From assembly GCA_002376965.1 (NCBI GenBank), contig DFOV01000238.1:7275-32073 (forward strand): a stretch of 24,799 nt of DNA, read 5' to 3'. A program made the position numbers and the translations under genes. A model generated the notes under the pieces. It saw only the letters and a list, made by a program, of their open reading frames with translations. It had not been told where the DNA came from and searched no databases. This stretch comes from Gammaproteobacteria bacterium UBA3532 (GTDB taxonomy: Bacteria; Pseudomonadota; Gammaproteobacteria; Enterobacterales; UBA3532). Below, one piece after another: positions 7,019 through 15,022 of the stretch (position 1 is its first letter; each line of letters opens with the position of its first letter).

Positions 7019-8224
7019 ATGGGAAATAATAGCGTAAGGCGAATGTACGTTACTTTCGCATTCTGGGGCGATAGTTATATAGATAGTTTTCTCAATTACT
7101 CCTTACCCAGTATTTTAGCTGCGGAGAACCTGCCATACCTTAGCCAAAGAATCGAAACAGTATTATTGATATATACTGATGAAGCAGGCTATTCAAGAAT
7201 TAATGCTAATGATACTTTTAGCCGCCTAAATTCGCTACCGAACGTAAAAGTAGAGTATATCGATGCGAACATAACTTTAAAAGAACGTTTGGATAGGTCA
7301 TCACAAGCTCTGCAAAAGCAAGCGGGTTTATTAAATAAAAGCGTAAATGTCGCAGTAAAAATCTCTGAGCTAGAGAGCGCTACTATTGATGGAAACGACC
7401 ATAATTATAATAACCTGATACTTACCTGTTGCAATTTCGATGCTTTGAGAATCGCTAGTTCAGAAAATTGTCCCTGTATTTTCCTTGGTCCAGATGGCGT
7501 ATATTCGAGGAGTACACTGAGATATGTGTGGGAAGCTTTAAGCCTTGGCAAAAGGGCTTTTCTTTCTTCACACCTTAGAGCCAATGAGATACCTGGAAGG
7601 GAAGTGTGTGACTCATTAGCTAGGCATGATGATAATGTAAAAATTATTGATATGCATGGTCGTCGCCTTGTAAGGCTGGGACTGGATCATATGCATCGAG
7701 TTTCTCAATCGATGTTTTGGCCGGAAATTTACACCACGTATGATAATAAAAAGCATATTTTTTCTAATAATGCCACTCAACTGTATTGCCAAGTGGATAA
7801 CGATACAGTCTTACAAAGAAACTTTACACTTCATCCTCTGATGCTTTATCCAGTAGAGCCTGTTGTACGGCACGGATTTTTATCTATAGATATGTCTTTG
7901 ATTCGACACGCAGTGAAAGATTACAATAGTGTATTTGTTTGTAGCGATAGCGATCTGCAAATGACGATTGATCTTACGCCGGAAAGTTATCAGGGTTTTG
8001 ATAAGCACTTATCTGACGGTGAGCCAAATTATAGTGAGATTGCACGTTGGTTTTGGATCCACAATGACGGATTTCATGAGAGGTTTATGAGGACTCCCGT
8101 CGTCTTGCACTCAGAAGAAGCGGTAAATCAACACAAGTTGAAAGAGATGATCTCTACAACCACCAGTGTCATAGACAAGATCACTAGTACTGTTAACGAA
8201 ATGCATAGTGCTAATTTATTGTAG
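7019..8224 (+). CDS. Unrecognised protein, possibly a glycosyltransferase
   Basis: I do not recognise this 401-residue protein with confidence. The N-terminus (about residues 9-60: YVTFAFWGDSYIDSFL, YSLPSILAAENLPYL, then a segment ending VLLIYTDE) resembles the start of proteins in glycan clusters that look like GT-A glycosyltransferases. An FLGPDGVYS segment near residue 155 could stand for an acidic metal-binding motif. No membrane segment is evident, so it would be cytoplasmic. A good ribosome binding site (AGAGGAAC) precedes the ATG. It lies between the dehydratase and the MaoC-SDR gene on the same strand. If the guess is right it would transfer the locus-specific sugar to a carrier or protein; it could equally be a sugar-modifying enzyme. 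Confidence 0.5.
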   Translation: MGNNSVRRMYVTFAFWGDSYIDSFLNYSLPSILAAENLPYLSQRIETVLLIYTDEAGYSRINANDTFSRLNSLPNVKVEYIDANITLKERLDRSSQALQKQAGLLNKSVNVAVKISELESATIDGNDHNYNNLILTCCNFDALRIASSENCPCIFLGPDGVYSRSTLRYVWEALSLGKRAFLSSHLRANEIPGREVCDSLARHDDNVKIIDMHGRRLVRLGLDHMHRVSQSMFWPEIYTTYDNKKHIFSNNATQLYCQVDNDTVLQRNFTLHPLMLYPVEPVVRHGFLSIDMSLIRHAVKDYNSVFVCSDSDLQMTIDLTPESYQGFDKHLSDGEPNYSEIARWFWIHNDGFHERFMRTPVVLHSEEAVNQHKLKEMISTTTSVIDKITSTVNEMHSANLL

Positions 8225-8240
8225 AAGAATTTTTTTGCCT

Positions 8241-9689
8241 ATGTCCGTAAACAAAGCATTCCTATTAGAAGAGCTAAAAGCTTTTGCCAAAGCCTCTGGT
8301 GACCACAACCCTATTCATACGAATGAGGAGGTAGCTCGAAGGTTAATATTTGGAAGCGTTATTGTTCATGGCATTTATGCGCTATGCAAATTACTGGAGT
8401 ACGCTTTTGGTCTGGTAAATGAGAACGTAAAGTTATCGATAGTTAATTTACAAGCAGATTTTCTAAAACCCATTAAAGTTGGTATTGAAGTTACGCTGAA
8501 GCTAGACACATTTACGGCAAATGAAATGTCTGGTGTAATATTAGACAGCAACTCATCCACTGTTCTACTTAAAGTTTCTTGTAGTCTTCGTTCCTTAAAG
8601 GAATCTGCATTACCTGAGTACTCTTACGCCCCTTCCACCGAAGCCGTACCTAAAGAGCTGTCTTCGGAACAAATGCCTGAAACTTTTGCTCGTGAGACAA
8701 AAGCCTTTTTAGATATGAGTATTCTGCGAAAGTTATTGCCTCTTTTATCTGAAAGGTTGGTTTTAGGAGATATTCTACTACTGTTTGGTTCTAGTAGAAT
8801 TGTTGGGATGAAATATCCAGGGTTGCACTCTCTTTACTCGTCATTGAATGTTATAGATACTCCAGGCAGTTATAACAGGACCGATTATATTAGATATTCC
8901 CTTAGTAACTACGATAGGCGAATTAATCGAGCAGAAATAAACATGCTTTTCGACCAAAAGCAAGCGACTGTTATTGCTTACCGAAGGCCGCCACCAGTCC
9001 AGCAATTGCAAGGCTTCAGACTTGAAAAATATCCACGACTACCGCTTTATGCAAAGCGCCGAGCCCTTGTTCTTGGTGGATCGCGCGGGCTAGGTGCAGC
9101 AGCTAGCCTTATACTAGCTGCTAGGGGGGCTTCGGTTATGATTACTTACAACCGAGGTAAGCGTGAAGCAGAAACACTAGCTAACCAGATAAACCGGTTC
9201 GGTGGAGAAGCTAAAATAGTGCAAATTAATGTTTGCAACGAGTCTATCGATAATTGTAAGGATATTCTTTCATTTGCGCCAACGCACCTCTATTATTTCG
9301 CAAGTCCGCATATCTTTGCGGGTGAAAGAAGTTTCTTTTCATCGGGCCTATATAATCAATTTTGTAAAGTATATGTAACGAAATATGTTGAAATTGTTAG
9401 ATGTCTTCATAAAGAAAAGCTTCGCTACGTGTTTTATCCATCCTCTATAGCTATTGAAGAAAAGCCTATAAATATGCAAGAGTATGTGCTTGCAAAGGTC
9501 TCGGGCGAGTATGCTTGTGACTATTTGGAGAAAACGTTTTCAACATTAAGGGTTTTTCGACCCAGGCTAGAGCGCGTTAGAACAGATCAGACAGCAAGCT
9601 TGCTCCCTGTTAGCGCGTTAGATTGTTATGACTGCCTTGATCCTCTGTTTAACGAGTTTGATCACCTGTATCACAAAGAGAATCTTTAG
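8241..9689 (+). CDS. MaoC/hotdog hydratase - SDR ketoreductase fusion
   Basis: A 482-residue fusion. Residues 1-115 form a MaoC-type hotdog domain with the hydratase-2 motif SGDHNPIH (19-26, catalytic Asp21 and His26) and FGSVIVHG (37-44), which in this family adds or removes water on acyl-CoA or acyl-ACP. Residues about 150-250 look like a second hotdog half (IVGMKYPGLHSLYSSL, 187-202). Residues 272-482 form an SDR with GGSRGLG (279-285), a Ser near 401-402 and Tyr415-xxx-Lys419, as in 3-ketoacyl-ACP reductases. The best start is the ATG at 8241; the in-frame ATG at 8208 lies in the previous gene. It likely processes an ACP-bound acyl group. Its partners, an ACP and an FkbH protein, are encoded convergently just downstream. 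The substrate is unknown. Confidence 0.8.
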   Translation: MSVNKAFLLEELKAFAKASGDHNPIHTNEEVARRLIFGSVIVHGIYALCKLLEYAFGLVNENVKLSIVNLQADFLKPIKVGIEVTLKLDTFTANEMSGVILDSNSSTVLLKVSCSLRSLKESALPEYSYAPSTEAVPKELSSEQMPETFARETKAFLDMSILRKLLPLLSERLVLGDILLLFGSSRIVGMKYPGLHSLYSSLNVIDTPGSYNRTDYIRYSLSNYDRRINRAEINMLFDQKQATVIAYRRPPPVQQLQGFRLEKYPRLPLYAKRRALVLGGSRGLGAAASLILAARGASVMITYNRGKREAETLANQINRFGGEAKIVQINVCNESIDNCKDILSFAPTHLYYFASPHIFAGERSFFSSGLYNQFCKVYVTKYVEIVRCLHKEKLRYVFYPSSIAIEEKPINMQEYVLAKVSGEYACDYLEKTFSTLRVFRPRLERVRTDQTASLLPVSALDCYDCLDPLFNEFDHLYHKENL

Positions 9690-10723
9690 ACTTTTAGGCG
9701 ATCCATGTCGCTATCACCTTTCGTAATATACCACTGATGGATGTCTATTGTTCTATCTCTCCTATGCGGCGGAAGGTCGATGGCAACCCTTAAATCATGC
9801 TTGATATAGTTAAGTGGCCTAAATAAGGCTGGAATATTTTCCTTGATGTTAGAGCTAAGAGTGAATCCTATTTTCGTCATAGTGTCACCCAGTGATGACA
9901 AGGTACAGTAAAAGTCGATTAAAATAGTTTGGTGATCCGCTATATTGTCGATTATGTATGATAACGCGCAGGCCGATGATGCTTTGTCAAACGTCCATTC
10001 AGTTATTCGTACTACATTATCGTCGGAGCCAAGTATTTGCTCCTTCCGCAGCACGCAGTACATTGTGGGACAAGTTTTCGACACAAAGACTTTGTATTGA
10101 TGAGATGGGATATCTATATAACGCCAGTTAAGATATTTTCCCGTACGTCGCACCCCATTTGCATAGTTCCCGTTATGCAATACAGAATAATCAATATCAT
10201 CGTCAAATCTATACACTGCCTCTATGACCGAGGTCTTACTGAGCTCGGAGTTATCTATAAAATAATTGTTGGTGAAGGTGTTATGATTAAAATATTTAGA
10301 TGCTGCCGCCGAGGGAAGTATTAAAACATAGCGCTCGATCGAGTCATGTGTAGGAATCTTCAGTGATTGACAAATAGGGTAGGACTCACTGCTTAGTCCT
10401 AGCAGAAGCCTGTTATCCAGGTTTTCCACCGCTTTATTTAATAGACGAAGGCCGGTTATATCTTTGGGTAATGAAGTCCAGTGTTGTAACATGCAACCAC
10501 TGGCTATCTTCCCGTTTATCCACAAGTTGCATGGGACATAGCCGATGAAACCATTGATACCTTCTTTATTAAAGCTAACGAAAAAATTGTATTGCTTTTC
10601 TTCGCTCAGATACTGCCAGTTGAAATGGTCTAGCTGCCTAATTAGTGGGTTGTTTGGATAGACTTTGGTGAATAATTTTTGAAGTTCTTCCCATTTCGAT
10701 ATTTTTAGACGATGAATACTCAT
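9686..10723 (-). CDS. GNAT-like acyltransferase, last gene of the minus-strand operon
   Basis: The 345-residue product looks like the GNAT/FemAB-type transferases found in glycan clusters: an N-terminal half with an NGFIGYVPCNLWINGK segment (about residues 56-71) and the GKYLNWRYID stretch (about residues 195-204) that often precedes the second acyltransferase half. It starts on an ATGA overlap with the acyl carrier protein gene, which strongly suggests that it takes its acyl group from that ACP and passes it to a sugar amine or hydroxyl. Its stop codon overlaps the stop of the convergent MaoC-SDR gene, leaving no intergenic space. The family call is by pattern only and no catalytic residue can be assigned. 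Confidence 0.6.
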   Translation of the reverse strand: MSIHRLKISKWEELQKLFTKVYPNNPLIRQLDHFNWQYLSEEKQYNFFVSFNKEGINGFIGYVPCNLWINGKIASGCMLQHWTSLPKDITGLRLLNKAVENLDNRLLLGLSSESYPICQSLKIPTHDSIERYVLILPSAAASKYFNHNTFTNNYFIDNSELSKTSVIEAVYRFDDDIDYSVLHNGNYANGVRRTGKYLNWRYIDIPSHQYKVFVSKTCPTMYCVLRKEQILGSDDNVVRITEWTFDKASSACALSYIIDNIADHQTILIDFYCTLSSLGDTMTKIGFTLSSNIKENIPALFRPLNYIKHDLRVAIDLPPHRRDRTIDIHQWYITKGDSDMDRLKV

Positions 10724-10947
10724 TTTTTCAATTCAATCGATTCAACAATTGATTGTAGCGAGTTTAGCTCTACTAATTCTGATTCAGTGAATACGATCCC
10801 TAATTGCTGTTCAATTGCTATCATCATATTCATATGATTTAACGAATCCCATTTTTCAATAGACTCCGCGTGTGCTTCATCGCCTATTTCAGATATCGGA
10901 ATAGAGAGAATATCGGCCATTATCTGCTTTATTTCATTTATCAACAT
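10720..10947 (-). CDS. Acyl carrier protein
   Basis: A 75-residue acidic four-helix carrier protein. The phosphopantetheine attachment segment is WDSLNHMN (33-40) with Ser35; the expected DSL core is intact. This is a dedicated ACP, not the fatty-acid AcpP (which reads DSLD and lies with fab genes). It sits between an FkbH-like gene (two bases upstream) and a GNAT-like gene (ATGA overlap), so the likely cargo is the glyceryl unit loaded by FkbH, possibly modified by the MaoC-SDR fusion, then donated to the glycan precursor. A cellular phosphopantetheinyl transferase would be needed; none is encoded here. Confidence 0.92.
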   Translation of the reverse strand: MLINEIKQIMADILSIPISEIGDEAHAESIEKWDSLNHMNMMIAIEQQLGIVFTESELVELNSLQSIVESIELKK

Positions 10948-10949
10948 AT

Positions 10950-12707
10950 TTATTTACTCAAGAAACGTGGTGATGGAATCGTTAGTTGCGCCTTTTCTGC
11001 ACTATAAAGATGCGTTTGCTCTGTTTGTTCTACTGAGGTAAAGCCTAGCTTATCCCAAAATGATGAAACTTGGTCGTTTTTGAGAGTTCTGGTATAGGTT
11101 GCTATAAGCTGTCCAGGGCTCCATTGAGCATAGATATCTTCTATGCATTTTTCTATGAAATAAAACTCAAGATCTTTACCTAGTATCCGGCAGCTTAGTA
11201 GGAATGTATCAATTATCACATCGCTTTCATCTAGTTGTGCGATAAATAAGCCTGTGATTCCGTAGTCGCCATATCTATCACTTACCTGTAGAGCCTTGAC
11301 AAAGTAAGATGGAGACGCCGCCATTGCTTTAATCTCGCCAAGATTACGGCGGCGAGTGGTGAGGTTGAACTGATTGGTCTTTTGGGTTAATTGCGTTAGC
11401 CGACCGAAATGCTTTTCTTCTGGCGTAAAGACATTCGGTGAGACATCCAAAGCAGCCAAAAAAGATTCTAAATCTGTATATTTCTCAGCTACTTTTATAC
11501 GCACCTTTTCACTTTCATAAAGCTGAGTGCGAACTTTATCTTCATCCGATATCAGGGGGAAGCCGTCAAAACTGCGCGAATTTTCAATCAATGAGGGAAG
11601 GTCGTATGGCGGTACATTAGCGCAAATAGTTTCGACTTCAGGTAGCTCTTGTTCAATAAGGGCTATTTCAGTCGGGGAGTCATCAATAAAAACCATGCTA
11701 TCCAATCCAAGGTTTAATTCCATAGCAATTTTACGAATATTGGTTGCCTTGTCATCCCAGTTTATTTGCATTGCTACGATATTTTGCCGTTTAATAAGGC
11801 AGCTAGGATGCCTATCAAGCACAGCCAATACATCTTCTTGGTTGTTTTTGCTCGCCAAGCAGAGAAGTACACCTTTATCTAAAAGTGCAACAACCTGTTT
11901 TTGAAAATCATAATATGCTCGACCTGGGTAGTCTGACTGACTTAAGAGTATTCCCTCAATCCCATCTTCACCAATGACTCCACCCCATAGGGTATTGTCG
12001 CAATCAAGTATGAGCACTTTTTTAGGGGGGCAAAATGTTGAACAAATAATCGGAGCAATATCTCTACTGTATTCCGCCCAATATGAAGGAGTGAATGGTG
12101 AGCTAGCAAGGTACTTATAGCGCCTGTCTATTGCCGCATTGGAGCCTATTCTTGAGACAAGTAGATTAGGGTCTTGGTACACCGTTCTCGGATAGTGTTT
12201 ATAGCAGAGTCTTCTGAGACTGTTGTTAATGCTTCTAACATATCGAGCTATCCCTGATTCCAGGTCGACCGAGGTAGTACTTGGCAATAAAAGTCCGTTG
12301 ATTATAAGAACAGCCTTTGTTTTCGCCAAATAGCATTGGATCAACTGTTGTAGTGAGTTGTCTAATTGCCCTAGCTCAGCTTGGTGATCTGTGCGAACAA
12401 TAAGCTCACTTAAAAGAGATACAAGTATATAGTCTGCATTTTCTATATCAGATGGCAGAATATATGCGTCCATAAAAGCAGTGTTGTAATTACCAACAGA
12501 AATATCGAGCTTTACGCCTCTTTCAAAGCAACTAACCTTAAGCGGCGCAATTAGTTGCTCTACTGTATAATTGCGAGCAATATACAGCTTTTGTACCGGT
12601 AGCTTATCAAGGGTATGTTTATCAAGCCCGTTTAATTTTTTTGAAACTTCTGTAATATTCGCCAAGTCGGTACTTGCCAATTTCCGTTTCGTTACAACGT
12701 CAGACAT
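10950..12707 (-). CDS. FkbH-like HAD protein (glyceryl-ACP synthase)
   Basis: FkbH-family proteins take D-1,3-bisphosphoglycerate and load a dephosphorylated glyceryl unit onto an ACP, as in methoxymalonyl-ACP and glyceryl-containing natural products. The 585-residue product has the long form: an N-terminal domain (about 1-225) of the type fused to FkbH in surface-glycan loci, the HAD domain with the signature ILDCDNTLWGGVIGEDG (233-249; Asp235 and Asp237), motif II near ASKNN (285-289) and the acidic motif FIDDSPTE (340-347), then a GNAT-like C-terminal domain (about 430-570) with the conserved LSCRILGKDLE stretch. It lies two bases before the ACP gene. Loading of a three-carbon acid is the best prediction; related loci may instead yield lactyl-type groups. 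Confidence 0.9.
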   Translation of the reverse strand: MSDVVTKRKLASTDLANITEVSKKLNGLDKHTLDKLPVQKLYIARNYTVEQLIAPLKVSCFERGVKLDISVGNYNTAFMDAYILPSDIENADYILVSLLSELIVRTDHQAELGQLDNSLQQLIQCYLAKTKAVLIINGLLLPSTTSVDLESGIARYVRSINNSLRRLCYKHYPRTVYQDPNLLVSRIGSNAAIDRRYKYLASSPFTPSYWAEYSRDIAPIICSTFCPPKKVLILDCDNTLWGGVIGEDGIEGILLSQSDYPGRAYYDFQKQVVALLDKGVLLCLASKNNQEDVLAVLDRHPSCLIKRQNIVAMQINWDDKATNIRKIAMELNLGLDSMVFIDDSPTEIALIEQELPEVETICANVPPYDLPSLIENSRSFDGFPLISDEDKVRTQLYESEKVRIKVAEKYTDLESFLAALDVSPNVFTPEEKHFGRLTQLTQKTNQFNLTTRRRNLGEIKAMAASPSYFVKALQVSDRYGDYGITGLFIAQLDESDVIIDTFLLSCRILGKDLEFYFIEKCIEDIYAQWSPGQLIATYTRTLKNDQVSSFWDKLGFTSVEQTEQTHLYSAEKAQLTIPSPRFLSK

Positions 12708-12725
12708 AAGCCAAACAACACCCCT

Positions 12726-13736
12726 TTAGCTATCACTCAACCTTTTCTGTTGCCAGTTCTCCAGGTTATTATCCAGGTCAAAAAGTCGACAGCCCCGACA
12801 GAGTGAAATTTCATTACGTCGGCCTGTGCTATGTTGTTCGCGAACTTTTTGCCACTTTTCTCCGCGCCAGACTTCAGCAATACTTTGTGTATTTATATCT
12901 CCCAAGTTAGCAACTCCGTCAAAGTCTTGGGGGCAAAGTGGTACTATACCCATGGCGGTTACGTGCATGGTTGACCATGGCAATACGCAAGGATGAAAAA
13001 CATTCCCGTAGGAGGGTGTGTGTCCTTCCCACTCTTTTTGATTTCCCCAGTTATGAGCTTTCTTCATATAGATACGGTCGGTATCCTTTCTTAACTCTCC
13101 CCAGAAGTTTTCCCACTTTTTAAGAGCTTCTTGATGTTGAATATTATTTATATCGTAAAAGGAAACGCCTCTTACACGAATGACGCAATTTGGGTTTATT
13201 TGGTCTCTTAACTTAAAGAATCCACGAATGTTAGCAATAACATCATTGTAATTTAGGCCAACTCGAGTTTTTTCGTAATTTTCTTTATCTACAGCATCGA
13301 TAGACAACATGATTTCATCCAAGCCTGCTTCAAGAAGCTCTATAGACTTCTTCTCAAATAACCTTGAGGCATTGGTCGATATGCTGACTCTCTTAATCCC
13401 TATATCTTTAAGCTTTTTTACCCGTTTCACAATTTTTTTGTCGAGTAGCGGTTCGCCTGCACGCTGCAATGCGAGGAATTCAATCCAGTCTGAGTAATCT
13501 GACATTTCCTCGACAATTTTATCAAAAAGGTTATCAGCCATTAAGGGGACGGACTTGTCCCATTCATCGACGGGACAAAAAGGACAGTGAGCATTACAAA
13601 TTCGAATCGTCTCGATTTGAAAATACTTAGGGAAATATAGTGCATCTTGGAGGCTGTCTACATCGGCTCGGCGGCGTATATCTTCTAACTCTTTGTTCAG
13701 TGTTGTTTCTGTTACGTCTATTTTTTCATATATCAT
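12726..13736 (-). CDS. Radical SAM enzyme with SPASM-like C-terminus
   Basis: A 336-residue radical SAM protein. The CNAHCPFC motif (Cys47, Cys51, Cys54) would hold the 4Fe-4S cluster that cleaves S-adenosylmethionine. The AGEPLL segment near residue 94 fits the GGE-type SAM-binding motif. C-terminal cysteines in HPCVLPW, PLCPQDF and CRGCRLF suggest a SPASM-type auxiliary cluster domain. I chose the ATG at 13736, which has GGAGA seven bases upstream; the longer frame from 13778 would run through the GTTCTGT inverted repeat and has no better signal. Within the operon it follows a methyltransferase and precedes FkbH. The reaction is unknown: sugar dehydrogenation, deoxygenation, epimerisation or C-C rearrangement are all possible. 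Confidence 0.85.
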   Translation of the reverse strand: MIYEKIDVTETTLNKELEDIRRRADVDSLQDALYFPKYFQIETIRICNAHCPFCPVDEWDKSVPLMADNLFDKIVEEMSDYSDWIEFLALQRAGEPLLDKKIVKRVKKLKDIGIKRVSISTNASRLFEKKSIELLEAGLDEIMLSIDAVDKENYEKTRVGLNYNDVIANIRGFFKLRDQINPNCVIRVRGVSFYDINNIQHQEALKKWENFWGELRKDTDRIYMKKAHNWGNQKEWEGHTPSYGNVFHPCVLPWSTMHVTAMGIVPLCPQDFDGVANLGDINTQSIAEVWRGEKWQKVREQHSTGRRNEISLCRGCRLFDLDNNLENWQQKRLSDS

Positions 13737-13754
13737 TTCGATGTCTCCAGTGTT

Positions 13755-13806
13755 GTTCTGTTCGGGACAGAACATCAAAACCGATAAACTACTATCGGCA
13801 TTTTGA
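13755..13806. repeat. Two tandem inverted repeats between methyltransferase and radical SAM genes
   Basis: In the 71-base gap inside the minus-strand operon, GTTCTGT/ACAGAAC (13755-13761 with 13767-13773) forms a 7-bp hairpin. Next to it CCGATA/TATCGG (13781-13786 with 13793-13798) is extended by TCAAAA/TTTTGA (13775-13780 with 13801-13806) around a two-base bulge. On the minus strand the larger hairpin comes first, right after the methyltransferase stop, and ends in TTTTGA. It could be a partial terminator, an RNA-processing site or an operator. This is the only sizeable gap in the operon. Confidence 0.6.
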
Positions 13807-13807
13807 G

Positions 13808-14524
13808 TTATTTATTTAGTTTTGGACAGAAACAAAGTACAAAGTAAAACCAAGCCATTTTGTGGTGGCCGGTATGCACCACCTCATCATTCATTGAAAA
13901 ACACATCGTGCGAGCAAAGTAGTTGTCTATAAGCGTTAAAAGTTCATCTTTATCATAGCAGTGGATGTGTGAAGCTTGGCTTAGTGCTCCCTGATGTGGG
14001 TAGGAGTATATGCTAGGCGTCCCACAAACGAAAAAACCATGCTCATGAGTCACTTGACTGGCTTGTTCAACAAGCTTATGACCTAGTTCTGGTTCCATGT
14101 GTTCAATGACATCCAGGTTTACAACGACGTCAAATTTTTCACTTGGTTGATAATTAAAGAAGTCTTCAACGACGAAGTTTATATTTTTGCGTTGGTTGTA
14201 GCTAAGTGCTTCACTAATTTCATGCTCTTTAATGTCTAGTCCCACAACTTCTTTACAATGTTGTGATAGAAACATACTTCCCAAGCCCGAACCGCAACCA
14301 ACTTCTAACACTCTGTCTGTTGGTTTAATTAACTTTGCAATAAATTTATATCGTGCCAGGCGAATAAATAGCCTCAGCAGGTTTCCCTCAACAAAACTGC
14401 CATACTCTGGTGGTAGAGTAACCCCATCGGGAAAGGTGGAATACAGCTCTTTTACTAGCTCGCTGTATAGTTTTTCATCCTTGTTATATTGGCTACTGTG
14501 CTGTAAGTCTTGATCTTGGCTCAT
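13808..14524 (-). CDS. SAM-dependent class I methyltransferase
   Basis: A 238-residue Rossmann-fold methyltransferase of the UbiG/Methyltransf_11 kind. Motif I is LEVGCGSGLGS (73-83), the acidic residue at the end of strand 2 is in VVGLDI (93-98), and VVVNLDVIEHM follows further along, with the typical IEH segment. The ATG follows the WbuC-like gene stop without a gap. The C-terminal 40 residues contain a hydrophobic Cys/Phe-rich tail (MAWFYFVLCFCPK), perhaps membrane-touching. Expected role: O- or N-methylation of the sugar made by this operon. The two methyltransferases of the operon are not close to each other in sequence, suggesting two different methylation sites. Confidence 0.85.
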   Translation of the reverse strand: MSQDQDLQHSSQYNKDEKLYSELVKELYSTFPDGVTLPPEYGSFVEGNLLRLFIRLARYKFIAKLIKPTDRVLEVGCGSGLGSMFLSQHCKEVVGLDIKEHEISEALSYNQRKNINFVVEDFFNYQPSEKFDVVVNLDVIEHMEPELGHKLVEQASQVTHEHGFFVCGTPSIYSYPHQGALSQASHIHCYDKDELLTLIDNYFARTMCFSMNDEVVHTGHHKMAWFYFVLCFCPKLNK

Positions 14525-15022
14525 TTAGTCATTGCCTCTAAAAATCTTAATTTTTGTCTTTTCCCACCATTCTGGCGGCTTTTCATTAGACTTTTCCCAG
14601 GGACCGGTTGCTACTTCATGGATAATCGCATGATCGCCATGTATTTTGAGGGTATGCCAATACGGCGTACTTAAATGATAATAACTGGACAAGCCTGTTT
14701 CTTTATCTCCTAACTGCAATTCATGAGCCAAGTTGCCAGAGTCATCAAAAAGGAAGACGGATACCCTTCCTTTTAACACATGAAAACTCTCTGTTTTACC
14801 ATCTAAATGCCGGTGAAGAGGGATCTCACAGCCTGCGGCAAAGGCTATAATCATTTCCTGCACGGGGCTATCGGGGGAGCGATGAAGGCATACTCTTGCT
14901 CTTCTAAGGTCCGAATTACCTGCTCGTTGTACCAGCTCGTTTGTTAGCTCTGGGCCTAGCATAAAGACAGGGCCATCGTTTTGCAGTATGTTGTTTGTAA
15001 CTTCGTTAATTGTGTTATTCAT
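14525..15022 (-). CDS. WbuC-family cupin metalloprotein
   Basis: A 165-residue cupin of the WbuC type, found in many O-antigen clusters and of unproven function. Landmarks are RRARVCLHRSPDSPVQEMI (40-58), which closely follows E. coli WbuC as I remember it, the metal-binding set HRHLDGKTESFH (His70, His72, Glu78) and a late histidine in TPYWHTL (His123). I chose the ATG at 15022, which overlaps the aminotransferase stop by eight bases; the TTG three codons upstream is less likely. It directly precedes the methyltransferase. Family role remains unclear: proposals include sugar isomerisation or a regulatory function. Confidence 0.85.
   Translation of the reverse strand: MNNTINEVTNNILQNDGPVFMLGPELTNELVQRAGNSDLRRARVCLHRSPDSPVQEMIIAFAAGCEIPLHRHLDGKTESFHVLKGRVSVFLFDDSGNLAHELQLGDKETGLSSYYHLSTPYWHTLKIHGDHAIIHEVATGPWEKSNEKPPEWWEKTKIKIFRGND

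Noticed and set aside
8208..8240. Longer start (ATG 8208) for the MaoC-SDR gene
   Set aside because: It lies in the preceding gene, has no ribosome binding site, and adds residues not expected before a MaoC domain.
13737..13778. Longer start (13778) for the radical SAM gene
   Set aside because: The extra 14 residues are encoded by the GTTCTGT inverted repeat and the Shine-Dalgarno region; GGAGA is correctly spaced for the ATG at 13736.
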